From the NCBI GenBank assembly GCA_029859555.1, contig JAOUCV010000134.1, positions 1 to 6,302 of the forward strand: a stretch of DNA of 6,302 nucleotides, in the 5' to 3' direction. The translations under genes were made by a program, and so were the position numbers. Positions 1 through 4,299 of this stretch are shown here, one piece after another. The notes beneath the pieces were generated by a model. The model was not told the DNA's origin. It saw nothing but the letters and a program-made list of their open reading frames with translations, and made no database searches. Source of the stretch: Gammaproteobacteria bacterium (GTDB lineage Bacteria > Pseudomonadota > Gammaproteobacteria > UBA9214). The first letter of the stretch is position 1. Every line of letters starts with the position of its first letter.

Positions 1-4
1 AGTC

Positions 5-30
5 TCCTGGTCACGCACAGGACCCCCCCC
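5..30. other. Short hairpin and C8 tract 3' of the first gene
   Basis: Just beyond the stop codon of the minus-strand gene lies a run of eight C (23-30), read as G8 on the coding strand. Next to it is a 5-bp inverted repeat, TCCTG (5-9) and CAGGA (18-22), with an 8-nt loop. It has no U-tract on the minus strand, so it is not a canonical intrinsic terminator, and the window edge prevents a fuller view. The homopolymer is seen directly; any function is unknown. Confidence 0.25.
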
Positions 31-32
31 GT

Positions 33-350
33 TTATGCCCTGTAAGCGAACGACACATAAAGGAAAAGCAGGCTCAGGGTGATAGCGATGCCGATGAGTC
101 CCAGAATGATTGTAGTGACATGATTTCTGCGCCAGCCCCGCGTTATCCAGTAGCTTTCCAGACCGATAAAACCGGCCGCTGCACCATAGGCCAGAAAAAT
201 ACCCTTGGGCTCAATGTGAGAGGACATTACGAAAATAATGTAAAAGGTAAATGCCACACCAATCGGAACCAATGAGAACATCCAGTCCTCAATCTCGCTT
301 TGATGTCTGCTGGTCGTTAATAGCTTTTTAAGCTTGCTGGTACTTTCCAT
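33..350 (-). CDS. Small three-helix inner-membrane protein of unknown function
   Basis: A 105-residue protein I do not recognise. The N-terminal 20 residues are polar and basic (KLKK, then SRHQSEIEDW). Three hydrophobic segments follow at about residues 25-43, 50-70 and 79-101. A basic patch, RGWRRN (71-76), between helices 2 and 3 suggests that loop is cytoplasmic. The start is well supported: GGGAG lies 7 nt upstream of the ATG on the minus strand. The C-terminus ends shortly after helix 3, so there is no soluble domain. The gene stands alone; nothing upstream is co-directional within 150 bp, and what lies downstream is outside the window. No catalytic or metal-binding motif is visible. It is probably a genuine protein because of the start signal and coherent topology, but no role can be assigned. 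Confidence 0.75.
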   Translation of the reverse strand: MESTSKLKKLLTTSRHQSEIEDWMFSLVPIGVAFTFYIIFVMSSHIEPKGIFLAYGAAAGFIGLESYWITRGWRRNHVTTIILGLIGIAITLSLLFLYVSFAYRA

Positions 351-409
351 TATTCTGCTCCCTGAAGGTTAAACTAATACGGACTATAACAAGAAGGGAG
401 AGTGTGATT

Positions 410-425
410 ATTGACCCCGGTCAAT
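410..425. promoter_or_regulatory. 16-bp perfect palindrome, candidate operator upstream of the small membrane protein gene
   Basis: ATTGACC (410-416) and GGTCAAT (419-425) are perfect inverted repeats separated by CC. The site lies 60 bp upstream of the membrane-protein start. On either strand it contains TTGACC, which also resembles a -35 hexamer, but I could not place a good -10 at standard spacing. A second weaker palindrome, TAACTGTGACGGTTA (451-465, one G-T pair), lies 25 bp further out. The symmetry and size suit a dimeric regulator; which one is unknown. Confidence 0.35.
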
Positions 426-500
426 CTAATATATAGAAAATGAAGAGCAGTAACTGTGACGGTTATCTTTCGTGCAACGTGTTAAGGCATCGTTTCGCAA

Positions 501-674
501 TGGGTCTGACCCGAATGGTACTTACTTGAAAACCTTTGCCACGGAAGCACACGGAATTACACGGAAATATTCTTTCAGTAAGGCATTTTTCTTCCGTGTA
601 ATTCCGTGTGCTTCCGTGGCTAAAAAGGGTTTTTAAATGACATCCTTAAGTAAGTGCGATCAGGCACTGACCCC
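501..674. mobile_element. MITE-like palindromic element with 29-bp perfect inverted arms
   Basis: The core is a perfect 29-bp inverted repeat (538-566 and 592-620) around a 25-nt loop. Each arm holds three ACGGAA units at an exact 10-bp period (541, 551, 561 in the left arm). Imperfect terminal repeats lie outside the core: the left end reads GGGTCTGACCC (502-512), then CTTACTT; the right end, read on the minus strand, begins GGGGTCAGTGCC (674-663), then CTTACTT. The element carries no gene. The architecture is that of a non-autonomous MITE or REP/BIME-like palindrome. From memory, GGGTC(T/A)GACC-type motifs often flank REP-associated tyrosine transposase (Y1, IS200-like) genes in proteobacteria, so a transposase acting in trans is plausible. 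Exact ends are uncertain by a few bases because no target duplication is obvious. Confidence 0.7.
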
Positions 675-700
675 GTTGGTTCGTTGCTCCCGGCGCGCAG

Positions 701-889
701 TTAAATTTCAGTGATTACAGCAGTTGTCGGCAGCTTAAAGTCAGCTTTGGCAGTTTTGCGGAGGCTTCCAGGTGACTCGCCAAATACCCGCTTGAATGCC
801 CTGCAGAATGCCACTTCAGATTTGTAGCCAAGGTGACCGGCCAGCACCGCCAGAGAATCGGACGTCTCCTGTAGTTGTACGCGTAGCTG
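701..889 (-). pseudogene. AraC/XylS-family regulator, C-terminal remnant (second HTH only)
   Basis: Minus-strand translation ending at TAA (701-703) gives LQETSDSLAVLAGHLGY, then KSEVAFCRAFKRVFGESPGS, then about 20 tail residues. This is the second helix-turn-helix of an AraC-family DNA-binding domain, including the AFxRAFKRxFGxSPG signature. No start codon, first HTH or sensor domain precedes it. AraC-type homology fades at about 870-889, where plus-strand coding sequence of an NmrA-like protein begins. Only about 60 of roughly 300 expected residues remain, so the gene is a 5'-deleted remnant. Its intact final residues and clean stop suggest loss by one event rather than slow decay. The correct frame is not the ATG-initiated minus-strand frame at 715-909, which is out of register. 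Confidence 0.82.
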
Positions 890-1485
890 CTGAGTGTGGC
901 TTGAAACACATTGTTCTGCTGTCAGGTCGTGGCGAACAAGGGGCGCAACGTGCAGAAGAAGTGCTTATGGCCAGCGGACTTTCCTGGAATGTGGTCAGGG
1001 CCAGCTGGTTTTACCAGAACTTCAGCGAGAGCTTTATGCTGGAAGGTATCCTGGCAGGAGAATTGGTACTGCCTGCCGGTGACACTGTAGAGCCTTTTAT
1101 AGATGCTGATGACATCGCTGATGTTGTGGTTGCAGTTTTAACCAGGCCGGGCCTGGTAAATAAACTGTACGAGGTCACTGGTCCACGTGCTCTCAGCTTC
1201 GCACAATGCATACAAGAGATTTCCGATGCGCTTGGTCGGCCCGTGAAATATACCCGTGTCCCAATCGATGCCTATATCAATGCGTTGCGCGAAGCAGGTG
1301 CTCCTGAGGATCTGCAATGGTTGCTGCGTGAGTTATTTAGCGTGGTCTTTGATGGCAGAAACTGTAATGTGATGCCGGGTGTTGAAGAGGCACTTGGCCG
1401 CCCGGCGACAGACTTCAAAAGCTATCTGCAAAAGACGCTTGAATCCGGCGCCTGGAATGACGTGCTGCAGAGAGAATCTGCGTAA
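871..1485 (+). pseudogene. NmrA-like NAD(P)-binding protein, 5'-truncated
   Basis: From about residue VVVRVAAECG onward the frame encodes an NmrA/atypical short-chain dehydrogenase protein: KHIVLLSGRGEQGAQRAEE, the RASWFYQNFSE segment, EPFIDADDIADVV, and the YEVTGPRALSFAQ region typical of NAD(P)H-binding redox sensors and azoreductase-like members. About 205 residues remain of roughly 280-290 expected. The N-terminal Rossmann strand with the GxxGxxG dinucleotide motif is missing. The frame stays open upstream to an ATG at 796, but residues 1-25 of that reading are only the antisense of the AraC HTH remnant, with no ribosome binding site, so the start is spurious. A protein without the dinucleotide loop should not bind cofactor normally. 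The body has no internal stops, suggesting recent truncation. Confidence 0.8.
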
Positions 1486-1753
1486 ATCTTTCGTTTCTGG
1501 TGATGGCGCTTTGATGGATCGCCGCAGATTGCAGCCATGTTGGGCGTTACAGGCTGCGGGAGCGGCGCTGCTTGCCAGTACGATGGGGTCGATGGCCACA
1601 AGGCAGGGGTGGTCAGACAAGCATGCTGAGGAGATAAACAGGCCGTGTTGGCTATCAGGCGGGGGATGCTGGATTCTCTTGAAATGACTGGGTTATGCTT
1701 CTACATCCCGCAGCTGGCAGCGGAAACAACGCAGCTTTTTTTGAAGAAATCCT
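1486..1753. other. Spacer between NmrA remnant and mscS-like gene
   Basis: No convincing gene. A 57-codon frame from 1515 has no ribosome binding site and no recognisable protein character. An inverted repeat GCAGCC (1531-1536) and GGCTGC (1552-1557) could form a hairpin. At 1712-1736, AGCTG and CAGCT flank a 15-nt loop and run into seven T, a weak intrinsic-terminator-like arrangement ending about 12 bp before the channel start. I could not place a confident promoter for the channel gene. Confidence 0.4.
1712..1742 (+). terminator. Weak terminator-like hairpin with T7 tract before the channel gene
   Basis: A 5-bp stem, AGCTG (1712-1716) and CAGCT (1732-1736), with a 15-nt loop is followed immediately by T residues through 1742. 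The stem is short and the loop long, so termination efficiency would be poor. It could end read-through from the NmrA remnant or act as an attenuator just before the channel ATG at 1754. It may equally be chance. Confidence 0.2.
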
Positions 1754-3505
1754 ATGGCAGTGCAGCTTAAAACACGACGAATCGCTGGCTTCATTCATGT
1801 AATCCTAATGCTGTCGCTGTGGCACCAGGCTGGCGTGCTCGCGGCCGATGCGGGCAACCCGCTCAGCACGGCCGACACCAGTAGTCCGCGCGAAACACTC
1901 AGGGGCTTTGTTGAGACCCTGAATCAGGGGCATGCGCAGGTCAGGGAGATCATCACATCCTATCTTGGCTCATCGCGGCTGTATCTCTCGGCTGCAGAGC
2001 GTACCGAGGTAGACCATGTTTTGGAAAGGATTGAACTTGCGCGGCGCACCCTGAATCTTAGTGAGTTACCAGCAGCCTTGTCAGGATCACTGTCAACGTA
2101 CCGTGTCTTGCAACTCAAGGAGGTGATTGACCGCATCGAATTGCCTGCCTTCGAGGCAATACCGGACGCCGCGGCGATGCAATCAGAGCAATTCAAGCGC
2201 TGGTCGTTGCCTGGCACGGAAATTACTATCGCGCTTGTCGAGCAGGGCCCGCGTGCCGGTGAATACCTGTTTTCCCCGCAAACGGTAGGGCGCCTCCCGG
2301 AGTTCTACCGCAGAATCAAGCATCTTCCCTACCGGCCGGCGGCAACCGCCGGCTGGTATGAGAGCTACCGTTATGGTGGTGCGGGGCTACGCAGGCTTAT
2401 CCCGTATAAATGGATGATGGCGCTGCCTGACTGGGCAAAAGTGCTGATACTGGATCAGCCGGTGTGGCGCTGGTTTGGTATGGTGATGGTACTGTTGGCT
2501 GCAGCCGGGCTGTTCCGGCTGATTCGACGCGCTGCAGCTGCCTGGGCAAAACGCGGCTCCGGCTCAGAGCTTCGCAGCCGCTGGTCACAGGTGGCATGGG
2601 TAATTGCCATGCTGATTTTGATTCCGGTCGTTATTCATGTGCTGGTAGAAAATCTGAGGCTCAGTGGTCACGTTCTGGAAGTTGCCACCCTGTCCCTGTG
2701 GGGCATTTTTACACTGATGTTGACCTGGGCAGTTTGGCTGACCAGTACCGTCCTGGCTGAGAGCGTCGTAGCATCCCAGCAGTTGCTGGCTGGCAGCATC
2801 GACAGCCAGTTGATCCGGCTGGGGATGCGGCTGGTGGCCACCATACTGTCGGTTACCATCCTGGTGATCGGCGCCCAGCAGCTCGGGATTCCGGCCTACT
2901 CGGTAATTGCCGGTCTGGGCGTCGGTGGTATAGCCGTCGCACTGGCAGCCAAAGACAGTCTCGCCAACCTGCTCGGCTCGCTGCTGATTATGTTCGAAAA
3001 GCCTTTCCGTGTTGGTCACTGGATAAAGGTTGGCAATACCGAAGGTATCGTAGAGAGCATTGGTTTTCGCAGTACCCGCATACGTACCTTCTACAATTCC
3101 CTGATATCTATTCCCAGTAACCAGCTGGTGAATACTACCGTTGATAATATGGCGATGCGGCAACGAAGGGCTGTACGCACAGTGTTGCATGTCAGCTACA
3201 CGACACCTGCTGATAAGGTCGAACAGTTTGTTGCAGCAATAAAACAACTCATCGAGAAATCTCCATACACTTACAAGGAGTGGTTTCGTATCAGGCTTGA
3301 TGACTTTGGTGACTATGGCCTGCACATCCTCGTCAATTTCCTGCTGGAAGTATCAGATAATAGCGTTGAACAGGCCGAGCGGCAGCGCATCCTGCTGGAG
3401 ATTCTAAAACTGGCCGAGACCATGGATATACAATTTGCAATTCCGCCCCGTATGCCTTCGGGTGAAAACACCTCAGGCCAGGATTCGCATTCATTGCCGC
3501 AATAA
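1754..3505 (+). CDS. MscS-family mechanosensitive ion channel with periplasmic N-terminal domain
   Basis: A 583-residue channel that would open under membrane tension and release ions and small solutes during hypo-osmotic shock. A signal peptide is likely (basic ...KTRR, hydrophobic core 11-29, cleavage near LAADA at 29-33). A mostly polar, helix-rich region follows (about 32-225), then transmembrane segments at about 236-258, 279-299, 307-330 and 352-377. The pore helix TM3 runs about 380-412, with glycine/alanine packing (AGLGVGGIAVALAAKD). Compared with E. coli MscS, gate residues L105 and L109 correspond to I393 and L397, and Q112-G113 to K400-D401, the AAKD form seen in larger MscS relatives. 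The KPFRVGHWI turn and the beta/alpha-beta cytoplasmic domains follow to about 565. At roughly twice the length of E. coli MscS it belongs with extended paralogues; the exact subgroup is not clear. The start has only a weak GAAGAA ribosome binding site. Confidence 0.93.
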   Translation: MAVQLKTRRIAGFIHVILMLSLWHQAGVLAADAGNPLSTADTSSPRETLRGFVETLNQGHAQVREIITSYLGSSRLYLSAAERTEVDHVLERIELARRTLNLSELPAALSGSLSTYRVLQLKEVIDRIELPAFEAIPDAAAMQSEQFKRWSLPGTEITIALVEQGPRAGEYLFSPQTVGRLPEFYRRIKHLPYRPAATAGWYESYRYGGAGLRRLIPYKWMMALPDWAKVLILDQPVWRWFGMVMVLLAAAGLFRLIRRAAAAWAKRGSGSELRSRWSQVAWVIAMLILIPVVIHVLVENLRLSGHVLEVATLSLWGIFTLMLTWAVWLTSTVLAESVVASQQLLAGSIDSQLIRLGMRLVATILSVTILVIGAQQLGIPAYSVIAGLGVGGIAVALAAKDSLANLLGSLLIMFEKPFRVGHWIKVGNTEGIVESIGFRSTRIRTFYNSLISIPSNQLVNTTVDNMAMRQRRAVRTVLHVSYTTPADKVEQFVAAIKQLIEKSPYTYKEWFRIRLDDFGDYGLHILVNFLLEVSDNSVEQAERQRILLEILKLAETMDIQFAIPPRMPSGENTSGQDSHSLPQ

Positions 3506-3576
3506 CGACGCAGCTACAGGTATTCAGGAAATTTGCTCTCGGGGTAGAGGGTTCAGAGTAGAATGCAAACGTCTAT

Positions 3577-3591
3577 CTCTACAGGATAGAG
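3577..3591. repeat. Small inverted repeat after the channel gene
   Basis: CTCTA (3577-3581) and TAGAG (3587-3591) can form a 5-bp stem with a 5-nt loop, 70 bp after the channel stop. There is no T-run, so it is not a typical rho-independent terminator for either the channel gene or the convergent small gene. The rest of the 3506-3672 spacer shows only a direct repeat of GTTACC and no coding signal. Confidence 0.2.
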
Positions 3592-3672
3592 TGTTACCGG
3601 CAGTTACCAGGGAATATGCTGCTGGCAGATCGGGCATGCAATTGGCTCCCGGCTTATATTTTCCCGTCGTTG

Positions 3673-3987
3673 TTATATGGTGCCGATGAGTCTTGCTTGA
3701 AGCCTGTGCGCGCCGATCGCATTCAGTACCTTTTGCGGGGAATACCGGCCCTTGTCGTACCTCACCAGCACTAGATGGCAACGCAATGGACAGAATTCCG
3801 TTGCGGTGATTGCATCATCATCCTGCAGTGCAATAATCAGGTCCGCGCGCTGCTGTTCTCCCAGGGTTTCGGTTATGTGCACGATAATTTCAACAGTATG
3901 ACCGGGTTTGTTGTTTCTACCGGGTTCCGATTCATTCTTTATGTCATTTATTTCTTCTAACATTATATTTTGTATTTCTTGTAACAT
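3673..3987 (-). CDS. Small HMA-like (ferredoxin-fold) protein without the metal-binding CxxC motif
   Basis: A 104-residue protein. Residues 30-104 have the beta-alpha-beta-beta-alpha-beta pattern of heavy-metal-associated/copper-chaperone domains: TVEIIVHITE (strand 1), EQQRADLIIALQ (helix 1), DAITATEFCP (strand 2), HLVLVRYDKG (strand 3), SPQKVLNAIGAH (helix 2), RLQARLIG (strand 4). The MxCxxC loop that binds Cu or Zn in true HMA domains is absent after strand 1. The only cysteines, CPLRC (66-70), sit at the strand 2-3 turn. Residues 1-29 are a charged, AT-rich tail formed by two near-identical 8-residue units, MLQEIQNI and MLEEINDI, each beginning with Met, so the second could also be a start. 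The first is preferred because a G8 tract lies 9 nt upstream as a ribosome binding site. No membrane segment. It is divergent from nhaA. The fold call is by pattern; function unknown. Confidence 0.72.
   Translation of the reverse strand: MLQEIQNIMLEEINDIKNESEPGRNNKPGHTVEIIVHITETLGEQQRADLIIALQDDDAITATEFCPLRCHLVLVRYDKGRYSPQKVLNAIGAHRLQARLIGTI
3940..3987 (-). repeat. 24-bp imperfect tandem duplication at the start of the HMA-like gene
   Basis: On the minus strand 3987-3964 and 3963-3940 are two 24-nt units agreeing at 19 of 24 positions, both starting ATGTTA and containing GAAATA. The duplication is exactly eight codons, so frame is kept and a second ATG is created at 3963. The unit is much richer in A/T than the domain that follows. 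Confidence 0.55.
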
Positions 3988-3996
3988 TGTATATAT

Positions 3997-4004
3997 CCCC
4001 CCCC
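3997..4004 (-). promoter_or_regulatory. G8 homopolymer acting as ribosome binding site of the HMA-like gene
   Basis: Eight C on the plus strand read as GGGGGGGG on the coding strand, followed by ATATATACA and the ATG at 3987 (9-nt spacing). It is the only purine-rich, anti-SD-compatible tract upstream. G runs of this length can slip during replication in some bacteria, changing spacing or strength; whether that happens here is unknown. Confidence 0.5.
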
Positions 4005-4011
4005 TGTATCG

Positions 4012-4069
4012 TTTACCTGGATTGTCCCGGTAAATACGCGTGTATATTTATCCATACCAGGATGAACAA
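4012..4069 (-). promoter_or_regulatory. Candidate promoter with palindromic operator for the HMA-like gene
   Basis: On the minus strand TTGTTC (4069-4064) and TATACA (4046-4041) are separated by 17 nt, a plausible sigma-70 promoter. Directly downstream, at the expected transcription start, is a 6-bp inverted repeat TTTACC (4012-4017) and GGTAAA (4029-4034) with an 11-nt spacer. Overlap of a palindrome with the start site is typical of a repressor operator. The hexamers are only partial matches to consensus, so this is inference. Confidence 0.35.
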
Positions 4070-4191
4070 TAATCAATAATGTGCAGTAGCAATATTAGGG
4101 AAAATACGCATACGCCAAAAAAACGGGGCATACCATGAAGGTCTAGAGAGAATCTTCATATATATCATACGGTTAAATTGCCCGGGTATTC

Positions 4192-4250
4192 TCCGGTGAA
4201 GGTCAGGCACGAAGTGCGGATGTCCCTGTCCGGTGATTGTTTGTCAGGCA
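4192..4250 (+). repeat. Two-copy direct repeat upstream of nhaA
   Basis: TCCGGTGA occurs at 4192-4199 and 4229-4236. Each copy is followed by TCAGGCA, at 4203-4209 and 4244-4250. The inner gaps differ by four bases (3 and 7 nt), so these are paired half-sites and not a simple duplication. The position, 46 to 104 bp before the nhaA ATG, suits a regulator binding region or leader RNA structure. No known motif is matched with confidence. Confidence 0.4.
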
Positions 4251-4266
4251 TTCGGAGTCTTGCCTA

Positions 4267-4299
4267 ATGCTGCAGCTATCGGCAATATCGGCCTTATGA
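4267..4299 (+). CDS. Ten-residue leader ORF translationally overlapping nhaA
   Basis: ATG at 4267 opens a 10-codon ORF, MLQLSAISAL, ending in TGA at 4297-4299. It has a GGAG at 4254-4257, 9 nt before its ATG, whereas the nhaA ATG at 4296 has no visible ribosome binding site. The stop and the nhaA start overlap as ATGA, the classic arrangement for translational coupling by re-initiation. The peptide itself may have no function. The alternative is that nhaA begins at the in-frame GTG at 4233, in which case this ORF would be incidental. Confidence 0.4.
   Translation: MLQLSAISAL

Larger units (their letters stand above)
351..700. other. Gene-free region left of the AraC remnant
   Basis: This 350-bp stretch holds the leader of the membrane-protein gene, the two palindromes (410-425, 451-465) and the MITE-like element (501-674). 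The 26 bp from 675 to 700 between the element and the AraC-remnant stop show nothing recognisable. I see no open frame worth calling. Confidence 0.6.
3988..4295. other. Divergent intergenic region between the HMA-like gene and nhaA
   Basis: About 308 bp without a full gene. From left to right it contains the G8 tract, the palindrome and promoter candidate for the minus-strand gene, two copies of AAATACGC (4032-4039 and 4102-4109), a hairpin ATGAAG (4135-4140) with CTTCAT (4154-4159), two TCCGGTGA...TCAGGCA repeats (4192-4209, 4229-4250), and a short leader ORF directly before nhaA. AT-rich segments around 4043-4048 and 4157-4170 could hold the nhaA promoter, but no pair of hexamers at good spacing stands out. 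Confidence 0.5.

Noticed and set aside
538..620. The 29-bp inverted repeat as a transcription terminator or CRISPR-like repeat
   Set aside because: No T-run follows the stem, there is no spacer-repeat array, and the outer terminal repeats point to a mobile palindrome.
796..870. ATG at 796 as the true start of the NmrA-like protein
   Set aside because: The first 25 residues are the antisense of the AraC remnant, there is no ribosome binding site, and family members have a Rossmann GxxGxxG here.
715..909. A 64-codon ATG frame on the minus strand over the AraC remnant
   Set aside because: The adjacent minus-strand frame, which ends at 701-703, gives an unmistakable AraC HTH; this one is out of register.
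1333..1620. A 95-codon minus-strand frame across the NmrA end
   Set aside because: It is antisense to the NmrA body, with no ribosome binding site or family-like sequence.
1379..1687. A 102-codon plus-strand frame overlapping the NmrA end
   Set aside because: Its first third overlaps the NmrA body in another frame, and the rest has neither a start signal nor a recognisable protein pattern.
2585..3325. A 246-codon open frame on the minus strand inside the channel gene
   Set aside because: It is fully antisense to the strongly supported MscS-family gene, has a low-complexity Q/N/H-rich composition and matches no family; an antisense shadow.
4233..4295. GTG at 4233 as the nhaA start
   Set aside because: No ribosome binding site, the extra 21 residues are unlike NhaA N-termini, and length and residue offset fit the ATG at 4296.
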